Source: Melghirimyces thermohalophilus (GTDB taxonomy: Bacteria > Bacillota > Bacilli > Thermoactinomycetales > DSM-45169). Taken from it: a DNA stretch of 64,000 nucleotides. Both the position numbers and the translations under genes were made by a program. The notes beneath the pieces were generated by a model. It saw only the letters and a program-made list of their open reading frames with translations, was not told the origin of the DNA and did not search any database. Positions 44,917-54,328 of this stretch are shown here, one piece after another. Each line of letters opens with the position of its first letter. The first letter of the stretch is position 1. The stretch is taken from assembly GCF_900102685.1 (NCBI RefSeq), contig NZ_FMZA01000001.1, positions 1 to 64,000 on the forward strand, written 5' to 3'.

Positions 44917-46485
44917 GTGAAACGCGTGACTGTTCTTTTGGTGGCCGTCTGTCTGCTTTGGCAACCGGATCCGGTTGCTGCCGCCGATCAGGACAAAGAT
45001 CCATACGAAATAGCTGTTCAGGGCGTTTATCCGGTCGAGAAGGGAGATCAAGCCGGTGTGAAAGTCCGGGCGAAACTTCGTCCTGTGACGGAGAAGGATC
45101 GGGTGAAAGGGGAGTGGACCATTACCGGAGAAATCGACGGGAAGACGGTTTCTCGGCAGGGAAAAGGATCGGCGGAAGAGGTGTTTTTCACCGATCCACA
45201 GGTGGTGGACCCGCTCCGAAAAGATCAGCCGATTACCGTGACCGCTACGTTTCACGGCAGGATCAACGGAGAGAAGCTCCGGCTTTCCCGTACGCGAACG
45301 TTAACGCCTCCCGCTGTCGATGTTCGTCTGGAGTGTCATGAGGATCAGGTGAAAGTGTACGGCCAACTCACTGGGACAGAAAAAGCGTCTGCCCGCTGGC
45401 TGTTTGAAGTGCGGCGGAAAGGGGAGGATCAACCCTTCGACAGATATCAGTCCGATGAGATGCGGGGGTTATCCCATCATCAAACCTTGAACCGGCCAAA
45501 GGGTCCCTTCGAGGTGCGGGTCCATGTGGATGGTCGGGGGAAAGGTGAGCAAGTGGGTGATCTGTTCGGTGAGAAGGGTGGTCGATTTGCATCGGCAACC
45601 GGTGAAGTGTCCAGCGAGAAGGGATGTTCGGAGCAAGGAGATGCTCCCGTATCATCAACCCGTGCCCTCCGCATCGAGGCCGATCACCAGATATTGACCA
45701 GTCGGAAAATCGAGAAGAAATGGATTGAGATACCGGGGACGGAAGTGGATGGGGTTCGCATGCGGGCCAAACTGGATACCGACGGGGATGTTCGGGGCAT
45801 CTGGCGATACCATTACGCCTATCCCAAGGTGTTGAAGTTGCCGGGCGGAAAGGAAAAGAAAGTAATGAAGAGGGGAATTCTGGCCGCCCGGAACGGCGTC
45901 GTCGATCTTCATATGAAGCGTAAAGATCAATATCGGGTCATTGTCGACTTTCAAGGGACGGTAAACGGAAAAAAAGTGCATGTGAAACAGCCATACACCT
46001 TTGATATCCCCCGTATGATGCAAGCGGCGGACAAGAAAGGGGAAGGCGCGCCGACGGTGATCCGGGCCGAAATGACCGGACAAACCGTGAACGGGCATTG
46101 GATGATGGCGGTGGCTCGACGGGACGGCAAAATCCTTTACCTTCACGAAGGAGATCCCCGCTTCGAGGTTTCGTTACCGAAGGGGGAGTATATCCTGAAG
46201 ACGGTTTTTTACGGAGAAGTGGATGGACAGCGGTTAGCGATGCAGGAGTCTAAAACATTGAAGGTGAAGAAGAGCGAGAGTGACTCCTATCTCATCCCCG
46301 GGAAAAACAATGAGTACCGCACTTATCAACAGGGGGTGAGCGCTGTCCAGGGAATGAAAAAAAGCGCTCGGCTGGCGGAATCGAAAAACACCTATTCCCT
46401 CAAAACGGAAGCCTACAGCGGAGGCACCGCCGCTACTCTGGTGATCATCGGCCTGATTATCTACCGGAGGAAGAAAATGTCCTAG
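44917..46485 (+). CDS. Secreted, membrane-anchored hypothetical protein
   Basis: 522 residues from a GTG at 44917: signal peptide VKRVTVLLVAVCLLWQPDPV with cleavage near AAA, then a long beta-rich extracellular region of similar stretches (GEWTITGEIDGKTVSRQGKG, ITVTATFHGRINGEKLRLSR, YRVIVDFQGTVNGKKVHVKQ, LKTVFYGEVDGQRLAM), suggesting four or five immunoglobulin-like repeats. A C-terminal helix (GTAATLVIIGLIIYRRKKMS) with positive tail anchors it, similar to a sortase-signal end but without LPxTG. Function unknown. Confidence 0.65.
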   Translation: MKRVTVLLVAVCLLWQPDPVAAADQDKDPYEIAVQGVYPVEKGDQAGVKVRAKLRPVTEKDRVKGEWTITGEIDGKTVSRQGKGSAEEVFFTDPQVVDPLRKDQPITVTATFHGRINGEKLRLSRTRTLTPPAVDVRLECHEDQVKVYGQLTGTEKASARWLFEVRRKGEDQPFDRYQSDEMRGLSHHQTLNRPKGPFEVRVHVDGRGKGEQVGDLFGEKGGRFASATGEVSSEKGCSEQGDAPVSSTRALRIEADHQILTSRKIEKKWIEIPGTEVDGVRMRAKLDTDGDVRGIWRYHYAYPKVLKLPGGKEKKVMKRGILAARNGVVDLHMKRKDQYRVIVDFQGTVNGKKVHVKQPYTFDIPRMMQAADKKGEGAPTVIRAEMTGQTVNGHWMMAVARRDGKILYLHEGDPRFEVSLPKGEYILKTVFYGEVDGQRLAMQESKTLKVKKSESDSYLIPGKNNEYRTYQQGVSAVQGMKKSARLAESKNTYSLKTEAYSGGTAATLVIIGLIIYRRKKMS

Positions 46486-46580
46486 ACTTGGGAGATGCTC
46501 CAACAGGTGACTCCGCCCGGTGCAAACAGGAAGCAAGGGATCAGGATTCACAGTCGGTTTCGGGTACTTGACTCGGAGCG

Positions 46581-46605
46581 CGGCGCCTCGCGGCGCCGTT
46601 TTTTT
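46581..46605 (+). terminator. Terminator after the secreted-protein gene
   Basis: CGGCGCC-TCGC-GGCGCCG stem followed by a T-run. The remaining 46606-46851 shows no gene. Confidence 0.75.
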
Positions 46606-46851
46606 ATGAAGCTGCATAAACAGGGACAAATGTGCATGTTTGTTGTATACACTTCCAAATACATCCATAAGGGTCCTCCAGATGGGAAGGGACCGGGAGA
46701 TGGTTACTTGATTGCCGTTGATTTCTGCCCTTGTCGTTTTTCGTAAAGCGTGATATTCTCTGACCGGAAGACTGAAAGCGTTTTCTGAGGTATTTTGTCT
46801 TCCCAGGCTGACCGAGCCATTGATCCGAACTCTTCCTGATGAGGAGGTTTG

Positions 46852-48402
46852 ATGTCCATGATTCCATACGAACATGCGGAAGAAACGGACTTTTCCAAAG
46901 AGGAGAACAGACAGGCTTACAAAGAAGCTCTCAATAAGGTGAGAGGCGACTTTCATCGGGAATATCCCCTCCTGATCGACGGGGAAGAGATCCATACGCC
47001 TCAAAAGCTCACCTCCTACAACCCTGCTGACAAAAAACAAGTGGTGGGCAAGGTGTCCATGGCGGACAAGGAACTGGCGGAAAAGGCAATCGAAAGCGCC
47101 TGGAAACACTTTGATACCTGGCGGAAATGGCCGGCCAAGTCCCGTGCCGAGATTCTATTTAAAGCGGCGGCCATCTTCCGTCGCCGTCGCCATGAGTTTT
47201 CCGCTGCCATGACCGTGGAGGCGGGGAAAAACTACGTGGAGGCCGACGGGGATACAGCGGAGGCAATCGATTTTTTGGAGTATTACGGTCGCCAAATGGT
47301 GGAGCTGGACAAAGGCAAACCCGTTTTGTCTCGGTTGAATGAGCATAATGAATACTTCTACCAACCGATGGGGGTCGGCTTTATTATCCCGCCGTGGAAT
47401 TTCCCCTTCGCCATCATGTGCGGAACCACGGTGGCGGCACTGGTGACTGGCAATACGGTGCTGATGAAACCGTCGGAAAAAGCTCCGGTGGTCTCCGCCA
47501 AATTTGTGGAAGTGCTCCGGGAAGCGGGTCTGCCCGACGGCGTGCTCCAGTTCATACCCGGTGATCCGAAGGAGATCGGCGACTACATTGTGGATCACCC
47601 TAAGATCCGCTTCATCAACTTTACTGGCTCCCGTGCCACCGGTACCCGCATTTATGAGCGGGCAGCCAAGGTGCAGAAAGGACAAAAGTGGCTGAAGCGG
47701 GTGGTGGCCGAGATGGGCGGCAAGGACACCATCATTGTGGACAAGGATGCCGATCTGGAGTTGGCGGCCAAGTCCATCGTCACCTCCGCCTTCGGATTCT
47801 CCGGTCAGAAGTGCTCCGCCTGTTCCCGGGCGATTATTCACCAGGATGTGTACGATCAAGTGCTGGAGCGTACCGCTGAGCTGACCAAAGAGGTGACGGT
47901 GGGCGACCCCGCCGAGTACGGTACCTTGGTTGGACCGGTGATTGATGAGATCCAGTTCAATAAAATCCGGGAATATATCGACATCGGCAAACAGGAAGGC
48001 AAGTTGATCACCGGCGGTGAAACCGATGACAGCAAAGGCTATTTCGTCCAGCCGACCATCTTTGCCGATGTGGACCCAGAGGCGCGCATCATGCAGGAAG
48101 AGATCTTCGGTCCTGTGGTGGCCTTTACCAAAGCGAAGGATTTTGAGGAGCTCTTGGCTATCGCCAACAACACCGACTACGGCCTGACCGGCTCCGTTAT
48201 CAGCCGCAACCGGGAACACCTGGATCGCGCCCGCCGCGATTTCAACGTGGGCAACCTGTACTTCAACCGTGGTTGCACCGGATCGATTGTCGGACTGCAA
48301 CCCTTCGGCGGCGTCAACATGTCCGGCACCAACGCCAAAGCCGGCGGCCCTGATTATTTGCTCAACTTTATGGAGCCCAAATCCGTTTCGGAATGGCTGT
48401 AA
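46852..48402 (+). CDS. rocA: 1-pyrroline-5-carboxylate dehydrogenase
   Basis: 516 residues of the aldehyde dehydrogenase superfamily, P5C dehydrogenase group (RocA/PutC). It oxidises glutamate semialdehyde to glutamate in proline and arginine breakdown. Motifs: [40 protein letters not shown], catalytic Glu in AEMGGKD and Cys in [40 protein letters not shown] and the C-terminal [18 protein letters not shown]. No putB or rocD is adjacent. Start ATG after GAGGAGG; ATG two codons later is also possible. Confidence 0.95.
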   Translation: MSMIPYEHAEETDFSKEENRQAYKEALNKVRGDFHREYPLLIDGEEIHTPQKLTSYNPADKKQVVGKVSMADKELAEKAIESAWKHFDTWRKWPAKSRAEILFKAAAIFRRRRHEFSAAMTVEAGKNYVEADGDTAEAIDFLEYYGRQMVELDKGKPVLSRLNEHNEYFYQPMGVGFIIPPWNFPFAIMCGTTVAALVTGNTVLMKPSEKAPVVSAKFVEVLREAGLPDGVLQFIPGDPKEIGDYIVDHPKIRFINFTGSRATGTRIYERAAKVQKGQKWLKRVVAEMGGKDTIIVDKDADLELAAKSIVTSAFGFSGQKCSACSRAIIHQDVYDQVLERTAELTKEVTVGDPAEYGTLVGPVIDEIQFNKIREYIDIGKQEGKLITGGETDDSKGYFVQPTIFADVDPEARIMQEEIFGPVVAFTKAKDFEELLAIANNTDYGLTGSVISRNREHLDRARRDFNVGNLYFNRGCTGSIVGLQPFGGVNMSGTNAKAGGPDYLLNFMEPKSVSEWL

Positions 48403-48411
48403 ATTAGCGTT

Positions 48412-48443
48412 AAAAACCCCCCTCTCAAAGAGAGGGGGTTTTT
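48412..48443. terminator. Bidirectional terminator after rocA
   Basis: AAAAACCCCCCTCTC-AAA-GAGAGGGGGTTTTT. Confidence 0.92.
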
Positions 48444-48891
48444 ATGGACCGCTCGTCGGTGTGTAAGATTGATCCCGCAGGACCACGGTTTTCGGATGAA
48501 AGCGAATCAACTGATTGCGCTGGTCGAGATCCCGAAACCGGGGGTCCCATTTTTGTTGTCTGGGGCCCAGATAGCGGGAGAGCAACCGGGTGGCGATGTC
48601 CGGGTCAAAGGGTTCCACCGTGGCCCACCCCCGGAAACCGGCATGGAGCACCCGGCCCTGTTTCGGGTCAAAATCGACGATGCCCACGGCGCAGCGCGGA
48701 TCCGCTTTGATGCGTTTCGGGAAGCTGTCCTGGGGAGTGCCGATCATCCACAAGGCGCCTTCCTCCCAGTGAAACCAGACCGGGGAATCCCGCGGCCCCT
48801 GTTCACACACCGTGGCCAGATGGGCAAACAAAGGGCGGGTGAGAAACTCGGCGAGATCGAAGCTTCGCTTCGTATCTCTGATGATCTGCAA
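48442..48891 (-). CDS. Pyridoxamine-5'-phosphate-oxidase-fold flavoprotein
   Basis: 149 residues with the split-barrel PNPOx-like fold: LTRPLFAHLATVCEQGPRDS, PVWFHWEEGALWMIGTPQDS, RIKADPRCAVGIVDFD and VLHAGFRGWATVEPFDPDIA. The group binds FMN or F420; substrate unknown. A TTG start behind CAGGAGGCGATC is used. Divergent from the preQ1-riboswitch operon. Confidence 0.8.
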   Translation of the reverse strand: MQIIRDTKRSFDLAEFLTRPLFAHLATVCEQGPRDSPVWFHWEEGALWMIGTPQDSFPKRIKADPRCAVGIVDFDPKQGRVLHAGFRGWATVEPFDPDIATRLLSRYLGPRQQKWDPRFRDLDQRNQLIRFHPKTVVLRDQSYTPTSGP

Positions 48892-49031
48892 AGAGATCGC
48901 CTCCTGACGAACCTGCGGGTTGTTGTTCTCTTCGCTGATCCTCTTGATTTTCCTTCCTCCGCTGGCGACAAAAACCGACTGGTGGATCGGTCCATTTTTG
49001 ATACAATAGGGTGGGTTCCTTTACCGGGACC

Positions 49032-49074
49032 CGGAGAGTTCGCAACTCCCGCCTCTCCTAAAACAAAAACTAGG
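49032..49074 (+). ncRNA. PreQ1-I riboswitch
   Basis: P1 stem GGAGAG / CTCTCC with the loop TTCGCAACTCCCGC and the A-rich 3' tail ending AAAAACTAG, as in preQ1-I aptamers. It precedes a queuosine transporter-like gene and queF, the expected regulon. Confidence 0.85.
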
Positions 49075-49089
49075 GACGCGCGGTCCTAG
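49070..49089 (+). promoter_or_regulatory. Expression-platform hairpin of the preQ1 riboswitch
   Basis: CTAGGGACGCGCGGTCCTAG can form a hairpin that uses the CTAG of the aptamer tail, so aptamer folding and this stem exclude each other. No T-run follows, so translational control or an unseen terminator is possible. Confidence 0.5.
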
Positions 49090-49128
49090 CCACGGGTTGG
49101 GATCGGGTGAATGAAAGGGGAAACGAGG

Positions 49129-49792
49129 ATGAGCCGCCAAGATCGTTGGTTTATAATGTTGGCTGGCTTCTTTGTCGGTCTGTTGGTGATCGGAAATGTG
49201 CTGGCGGTCAAGATCATCCAAGTGCCGCTGTTCGGACAGACGGTTTCCCGCCGTGTAGGTTTACGCGCTCACCTTTGTCTGCACGGATGTGGTGGCGGAA
49301 ATTTGGGGGAAAGAGCGGATCCGCTGGCTGGTTTTTGTCGGGTTGATCACCTCCATGTTATCCGCGTTGATGGTGCAACTAGCCGTCTGGCTGCCTGCCG
49401 CTCCCTCCTGGGAAGGGCAGAAGGCGTATGCCGCGGTGCTCGAAGCCAACCTTCGCGTCACCATCGCGGGAATGGTGGCTTATCTGATCAGCCAATATCA
49501 CGATGTATGGGCGTTCCATTTTTGGAAGCGAAAGACGGCTTCCCGCCACCTGTGGCTTCGGAATAACTTGTCCACCGCTGTCTCCCAGCTTCTTGACACC
49601 GTTGTGTTTATCATCATTGCTTTTTACGGTGTGGTGTCGGAATTGTTGGGGCTGATGCTGGGGCAGTATCTGGTGAAACTGTTGGTGGCGGTGGCGGACA
49701 CCCCGGTGGTTTACGGTTTGGTCCGGTTGATCCGGAGAGGTCCGCAGGAACGATCCCATTCTTATATAAAGGGGGAACCACGCCTTGGGTAA
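49129..49792 (+). pseudogene. Queuosine precursor transporter (VUT/YhhQ family), frameshifted
   Basis: The first part (MSRQDRWFIMLAGFFVGLLV, then IGNVLAVKIIQVPLFGQTV) is in one frame; the rest (VYALTFVCTDVVAEIWGKER, LITSMLSALMVQLAVWLPAA, QYHDVWAFHFWKRKT, LRNNLSTAVSQLLDTVVFII) is in another. The family consensus around the join (TVPAx..VYxLTF) is restored only by dropping one T near 49243-49247 and reading through a TAG at 49256-49258, so probably two lesions. YhhQ-type proteins import preQ0/preQ1. The ATG follows AAACGAGG; it overlaps queF by eight bases. Confidence 0.85.
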
Positions 49793-50201
49793 AGTAGACG
49801 TTGATCACAGTAAATATCAGAACATCCGGTTTGATATCCAGGATGAGTCCGCCATTATGACGGACATCCTGGAGACGATTCCTTACGAATATCCGGGGAA
49901 AGATGTGGAGGTGGAGATCCCCACCACGGAATTTACATCGGTCTGTCCCTGGTCCGGGCTGCCGGATTTCGCGGAGATCACGATCACGTTTGTCCCGGAT
50001 CGTCACCTGGTAGAGATGAAATCCCTCAAGTATTATCTGACCTCTTATCGCAATGTGGGTATCTATCAGGAACATGCCACCCGGCGCATTTTGGAGGAGC
50101 TGGTGGATCTGTTGAAACCGAAGCGGATGAAAGTGGAAGCCCTCTGGAACCCTCGGGGCGGTCTGGGCACCCGGGTCGTGGCGGAGTATCCGGAGAAATA
50201 A
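49785..50201 (+). CDS. queF: NADPH-dependent 7-cyano-7-deazaguanine reductase QueF
   Basis: 138 residues, short (unimodular) QueF. It reduces preQ0 to preQ1 in queuosine synthesis. The catalytic cysteine is in TEFTSVCPWSGLPDFAEITI with the conserved aspartate shortly after; the family motif VEMKSLKYYLTSYRNVGIYQ binds NADPH and substrate. A TTG start after AAAGGGGGAACC. Intact, although the transporter gene in front is broken; controlled by the preQ1 riboswitch if transcribed from that promoter. Confidence 0.95.
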   Translation: MGKVDVDHSKYQNIRFDIQDESAIMTDILETIPYEYPGKDVEVEIPTTEFTSVCPWSGLPDFAEITITFVPDRHLVEMKSLKYYLTSYRNVGIYQEHATRRILEELVDLLKPKRMKVEALWNPRGGLGTRVVAEYPEK

Positions 50202-50220
50202 TCGCATAGCGGATCAAAGG

Positions 50221-50249
50221 AAGCCGGGTGGGGATCACCTGGCTTTTTT
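50221..50249 (+). terminator. Terminator after queF
   Basis: AAGCCGGGTG / CACCTGGCTT stem followed by six T. Beyond it, 50250-50506 shows no gene I can support. Confidence 0.8.
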
Positions 50250-50506
50250 CGGAAAGTGTCATATACATTGGGTTGAAATAGCTGGACTTATGTGTCCACA
50301 CCAAAGGATTCCAGGTAACCCTGGGTGGATTGCGATGTCGGTATCACTCTCTTTTCAAAAGACAGCCTGCCGATGATCCTTCGCCCACAAGATCGTCATC
50401 CTCCTCGCCAGCGGGAGGAAGTGACCGGGACGATCGATCGCCTGGTCGATTTGAGCGGCTAAACAGGAATGCGCTGCAATCCTTTCGGGATGGAGCTTTT
50501 CAAATG

Positions 50507-50698
50507 TTAACCCTGCGGGTCCTCAAATTTGGCGATGTAGTCTTCCACATAGGTATCCAGAGCTTCCTGTACCAACTCGGTTTTCGTGACCGGCTCCGCA
50601 CGGTTCTCCAGCTTGTTTCTTCGAGCAGCCATTTGCTCCAGTTTTTGATCCAGCTCTGCCGGGATATCTACGGTAACTCGTCGCTTGTCTCGAGTCAT
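50507..50698 (-). CDS. Ribbon-helix-helix protein
   Basis: 63 residues. An N-terminal strand ([20 protein letters not shown]) and a second helix ([20 protein letters not shown]) match the RHH/CopG DNA-binding fold. The ATG at 50698 follows CGGAGGCG on the minus strand. No toxin gene is adjacent, so it may be a free regulator rather than an antitoxin. Divergent from the aldo/keto reductase gene, which is a possible target. Confidence 0.7.
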   Translation of the reverse strand: MTRDKRRVTVDIPAELDQKLEQMAARRNKLENRAEPVTKTELVQEALDTYVEDYIAKFEDPQG

Positions 50699-50860
50699 GG
50701 GACAACGCCTCCGTTTCAGGGTCCTTCCCCTAAAAGTATCTCCGCGAAGGGGACGGATCATGAGCATCCAGGGCGCGGCTGGAATATTGCTTGCGGTCCG
50801 GTTTTTGTGATTAAAATAGGAGTACTCGCTATTTTTCAAGCACAAAAGGAGTCGATCATC

Positions 50861-51793
50861 GTGGCCACACATGTTCACTTAGGCAAATCAGACGTCTCCG
50901 TCCATCCGGTCGGATTAGGAACCAATGCGGTTGGGGGACATAACATTTATCCCAATATGCTGGACGAAGAACAGGGAAAAGAGGTGGTCCGCACCGCCCT
51001 CAACAATGGGATGAATCTTCTGGATACTGCGTATATCTATGGACCGGAGCGTTCGGAAGAGCTGATCGGTGAAGTGATGTCCGAATATCCACGGGAAGAG
51101 ATCGTGTTAGCGACCAAAGGTGCCCATCGATTCGTCGGAAATGACATGGTAATGGATAACTCCCCGGCTTTCTTAAAACAGGCGGTGGAGGAGAGTTTGC
51201 GTCGGTTAAAAACCGACTATATCGATTTATATTACATCCATTTTCCCGATGAGAAGACCCCGAAAGACGAGGCGGTCGGTGCGTTGAAAGAGCTGAAGGA
51301 TGAAGGAAAAATCCGTTCCATCGGGGTTTCCAACTTCTCTATCGAGCAGCTGAAAGAGGCGAACAAAGACGGATATGTCGACGTGCTCCAGTCGGAGTAC
51401 AACCTTTTGCACCGGGAAGCGGAACAGGATCTCCTTCCCTATACGGCGGAAAATAACATCACGTTTATCCCTTATTTCCCGCTGGTATCCGGTCTGCTCG
51501 CCGGAAAATATGATGAAAACACACGCTTTACGGATTTGCGGTTGAAAAATCCGGATTTCCAGGGGGAGCGGTTTAAACAAAACCTGGCCAAGGTGGATGA
51601 GCTTAAGGAGATGGCGAAAGCCAAAGGGGAGGAAGTGGCGGATCTGGTGCTGGCCTGGTACTTGACTCGCCCCTCCCTCGATGTGATTATTCCCGGAGCG
51701 AAACGTCCGGAACAAGTCAAAAGCAATTTGCGGGCGGCCGAGATCTCCCTTTCTGAGGAAGAGATCAAAGGAATCGATCAGATTTTCTCTTAA
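50861..51793 (+). CDS. Aldo/keto reductase
   Basis: 310 residues, (beta/alpha)8 NADPH enzyme. The catalytic tetrad: Asp in [20 protein letters not shown] with Tyr in the same block, Lys in [12 protein letters not shown] and His in [33 protein letters not shown] and [20 protein letters not shown] are cofactor-binding parts. YqkF/IolS-like; substrate unknown. The GTG at 50861 after AAAAGGAGTC begins the conserved region; the frame is open far upstream but without homology. Confidence 0.88.
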   Translation: MATHVHLGKSDVSVHPVGLGTNAVGGHNIYPNMLDEEQGKEVVRTALNNGMNLLDTAYIYGPERSEELIGEVMSEYPREEIVLATKGAHRFVGNDMVMDNSPAFLKQAVEESLRRLKTDYIDLYYIHFPDEKTPKDEAVGALKELKDEGKIRSIGVSNFSIEQLKEANKDGYVDVLQSEYNLLHREAEQDLLPYTAENNITFIPYFPLVSGLLAGKYDENTRFTDLRLKNPDFQGERFKQNLAKVDELKEMAKAKGEEVADLVLAWYLTRPSLDVIIPGAKRPEQVKSNLRAAEISLSEEEIKGIDQIFS

Positions 51794-51818
51794 GTGATGA
51801 TTCCCGCTCGGAAACGGC

Positions 51819-51854
51819 AAGTTGGCGTCTGAACCCACAGGCGTCAACTTTTTT
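51819..51854 (+). terminator. Terminator after aldo/keto reductase gene
   Basis: AAGTTGGCG / CGTCAACTT stem followed by T-run. Confidence 0.85.
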
Positions 51855-51932
51855 CATTTCCGTCGTAACGGGAATTCCCGAAGCGGTTACCAAACATGAT
51901 TGGCAGCCTGCTGCAATTTCCATGACCATGCC

Positions 51933-52730
51933 TCTATATGAAGACTGGTTTACACGTCCCTTTTCCTCCTTCAGCCGTCACTGTGGCGAAGACTCCGTTG
52001 ACTAAAGTCAGCTGGGGAGGGACGTGCCCGATATCCACATCGTAGATCACTGGCACATCCATGGGAGAAAAGGCCGCTTCAGGGCGTCGACCAGGCCAAA
52101 ACCTTCAGTTTGCCGGTACGCCCGGGTCGTCCAAACAATATCCCGTTGGCATGGCGGAACCAACCGTTTTCCCGCATGGTCCAGAGTGCGCGGTAAATTT
52201 CACTGGGAGAAGACCCGGCGCTTTACAAATACCAGAGGATCCCTGGGTCAGCCCATTTTTCAACGAAAGCATGAACCGGTGCGTAAGGGTGCCAGCTAAT
52301 CTAGACAGGGTTTCCACGCATCCTCCTAACAGCCTTCCAGAGATGGTGGCGGAGTCCCGCTTTCCGAGAACCTTCCATTCCGCAGGGGGTGGTCCAGGTA
52401 AAATACAGTTCCCAGATTTTTGAAAGTCCGGTCCCAGGAAGACTGATCCTTTTCCGAAGCATGTTGAATCACAGTTTTGCCGACTTCGGTTCCGAGAACA
52501 TCCCTCCAGCGACGGGTGAGAGGATCCCACCGGGTAGCGCTTAAATCGCAGTAGTTGGTGCCAGGGGCGCTGGCGACGCCAGTGTTTAGTGTATAGGTAA
52601 AAGTCAACGTGCTGATGTCCGAGTATCCTAGGATCCACTTGGGAGGAAGGGACCGCAAGTGTTCCCAGTCGATCAAGGGCAAAATATCGAAAGGAAGGCG
52701 AGATACAATCAATGATGAGTATGTACTCAC
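51933..52730 (-). pseudogene. S66-family LD-carboxypeptidase / MccF-like, truncated and frameshifted
   Basis: Fragments on the minus strand in three frames: WEHLRSLPPKWILGYSDIST with TGVASAPGTNYCDLS and RWRDVLGTEVGKTV; then AEWKVLGKRDSATISGRLLG with GCVETLSRLAGT; then PVIYDVDIGHVPPQLTLVNG and GVFATVTAEGGKGT before a stop at 51933. Order and wording fit the MccF-like S66 family (microcin C7 self-immunity, muropeptide carboxypeptidases). The first 90 or so residues are missing and several frameshifts exist. Confidence 0.8.
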
Positions 52731-52770
52731 TTTTTATTGACGGAGCCAGATAGGCCGTTTTAAAGTATAG

Positions 52771-52790
52771 GTGAGTAAACAATCACTTAC
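52771..52790. promoter_or_regulatory. Putative TetR operator
   Basis: GTGAGTAAACAATCACTTAC is an imperfect palindrome (GTGAGT / ACTTAC halves), as often found before TetR-regulated genes. A second dyad TGAGTATGTACTCA lies at 52716-52729. Both are near the 5' end of the tetR-like reading frame. Confidence 0.5.
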
Positions 52791-52940
52791 TACATGACGG
52801 AGGCGAAACAGTGTGACCGGATGGCCATGCTGAATCGGGAGCGGGTGGTGGCGGAAGGTACCGTGCCCGCGTTACGACAGCGTTTTTCCCATTCCCCACT
52901 GAAAGAAATTTTTATCCGCATGATCAGGAGGCAACATCAG
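52782..52940 (+). pseudogene. C-terminal stub of an ABC transporter ATPase
   Basis: The reading frame before the TetR start reads ITYYMTEAKQCDRMAMLNRE, then RVVAEGTVPALRQRF and LKEIFIRMIRR. This is the end of an ABC ATPase (the H-loop region 'TTHYMDEAEQCDR...' and the C-terminal 'LEEVFIxLxRR'). The Walker A and B parts are absent. The stub stays open and runs in frame into tetR. Confidence 0.7.
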
Positions 52941-53645
52941 ATGACAATGAACCACGAAGACGAGAAGAGCTGGGAAGAATGGATGGAGTTGATCGCTGAA
53001 GAATATGGGCTCAATCTGGATCAAAAAGACCGGGAGACGGAAAAGCAGAAGCGGATCCTGGAGGCGGCCTTGCACATCTTTTCTGAACGGGGCTTCGAGG
53101 GGGCGTCCACCAGTGCCATCGCCGCACGGGCTCAGGTGGCGGAGGCGACCATCTTCAAACATTACCGCTCTAAAAAAGGTCTCTTACTCCACCTGGTGAT
53201 CCCAGCCATCTCCCGGGTGGCCACCCCCTACATTCTTCGCCCCGTGTTGAAAATCCTGGAACAGGACAAACCCTTTGCAGAGGTGTTTCAGGAGTTGTAT
53301 GCCGACCGGGTGCAGTTGGTGGAGCGGAACTGGCGGAAGATCAAGATCATCCTGGTGGAAAGCTTGTTTCAGCCGGAATTGCGGGAAGCGCTGGAGGATC
53401 ATGTGGCCCGTTCCATTTACGCTGTGATCTCGGAACGGATCGACGGCTGGAAGCAGGCGGGACGGATTCGGGAGGATCTTCCCACCCACGTGATCGCCCG
53501 CAGCATTTTATCGATCGGGATCGGCTATCTATTGGCTAAAAATATTTTCCCCCGGTACCTGGCTCAAGGGGAGGAAGAAGAGGAGTTGGCTTGGATGAGC
53601 GAGGTGCTCCTTCGGGGAATTGCGGGGCCGAAGGAGAGAGAATGA
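52941..53645 (+). CDS. TetR-family transcriptional regulator
   Basis: 234 residues from the ATG at 52941, which follows AGGAGG with eight bases spacing. The HTH is at residues about 35-80: KRILEAALHIFSERGFEGAS, TSAIAARAQVAEATIFKHYR and SKKGLLLHLV. The C-terminal ligand domain is helical. The frame could be read from 52794, but those residues are an ABC-ATPase stub. It overlaps or adjoins an ICMT-like methyltransferase gene downstream, and the palindromes upstream suggest autoregulation. Confidence 0.88.
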   Translation: MTMNHEDEKSWEEWMELIAEEYGLNLDQKDRETEKQKRILEAALHIFSERGFEGASTSAIAARAQVAEATIFKHYRSKKGLLLHLVIPAISRVATPYILRPVLKILEQDKPFAEVFQELYADRVQLVERNWRKIKIILVESLFQPELREALEDHVARSIYAVISERIDGWKQAGRIREDLPTHVIARSILSIGIGYLLAKNIFPRYLAQGEEEEELAWMSEVLLRGIAGPKERE

Positions 53646-53668
53646 AGTTGAATAGGGAGGTACGAGCG

Positions 53669-54190
53669 ATGCGCAAACCGACAGCCGCGGTGGGAAGTGC
53701 TTTGTTTTTTCTGGTGGGTCCGGGGATAGTAGCGGGTCTGATCCCGTGGTGGATCACAGGGTGGCAGATGGAAGAACCTCTTCCGTTCTGGGGCCCCCTG
53801 CGTGTGATCGGGGTGTTGATGCTTCTGGCAGGGGTGTCTGTGTTGATCCAGGCCTTTGTGCGATTTGTAGTAGAAGGGTTGGGAACACCGGTGCCGATTG
53901 CACCTCCCTCGCGTTTGGTCGTCGGAGGGATGTATCGTTACGTCCGCAACCCAATGTACGTGGCACTCATCTGGGTGGTAGTGGGGCAGGCTCTTATTCT
54001 GGGTCAACTCCCCCTGCTACTGTACGGTGCTGCTTTTCTTTTGATCTCGGCAACCTTTGTTCGCTGGTACGAAGAACCGAAGCTGAAACGCCAGTTTGGT
54101 GCTGATTATGAAGTTTATCGACGAGCCGTCCCTGCCTGGTGGCCCCGTCTCCGCCCCTGGAATTCCGAGGAGAAGGGGGGCGAAAATTGA
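53669..54190 (+). CDS. Isoprenylcysteine carboxyl methyltransferase (ICMT)-like membrane protein
   Basis: 173 residues with about four to five membrane helices. The conserved C-terminal block VVGGMYRYVRNPMYVALIWV and FVRWYEEPKLKRQFGADYEV, YRRAVPAWWPRLRPW is the ICMT/PEMT motif that binds SAM. Bacterial members methylate isoprenoid or lipid head groups; target unknown. ATG 53669 after AGGGAGG; an in-frame ATG at 53642 touches the tetR stop. Co-transcription with tetR is likely. Confidence 0.82.
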   Translation: MRKPTAAVGSALFFLVGPGIVAGLIPWWITGWQMEEPLPFWGPLRVIGVLMLLAGVSVLIQAFVRFVVEGLGTPVPIAPPSRLVVGGMYRYVRNPMYVALIWVVVGQALILGQLPLLLYGAAFLLISATFVRWYEEPKLKRQFGADYEVYRRAVPAWWPRLRPWNSEEKGGEN

Positions 54191-54328
54191 GCATTTTTTC
54201 CAGCATGGGGGGCGGTTCGGCTGAACCCCAATTCTTTTCCCTCGCGATCGGAATGTCCTCCGCCATTCCGTCGTATGTCTTAATAAAGGATTTATCTTTT
54301 GCGTAAACATGGTTGCGGAGGGATGTCA

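Noticed and set aside
46606-46851. Sigma-54 (-12/-24) promoter for rocA
   Set aside because: No TGGCAC-N5-TTGCA-like sequence was found in the leader.
49256-49258. In-frame TAG in the VUT gene as programmed recoding (pyrrolysine or similar)
   Set aside because: A frameshift is also needed nearby and no pylT/pylS was seen; decay is the simpler reading.
50330-50860. N-terminal extension of the aldo/keto reductase
   Set aside because: The open frame lacks homology, is Ser/Arg-rich, overlaps an RHH gene on the other strand, and the conserved enzyme begins at the GTG at 50861 behind AAAAGGAGTC.
52794-52940. Long version of TetR starting at 52794
   Set aside because: Those residues match an ABC-ATPase C-terminus, and a proper ribosome-binding site precedes the ATG at 52941.
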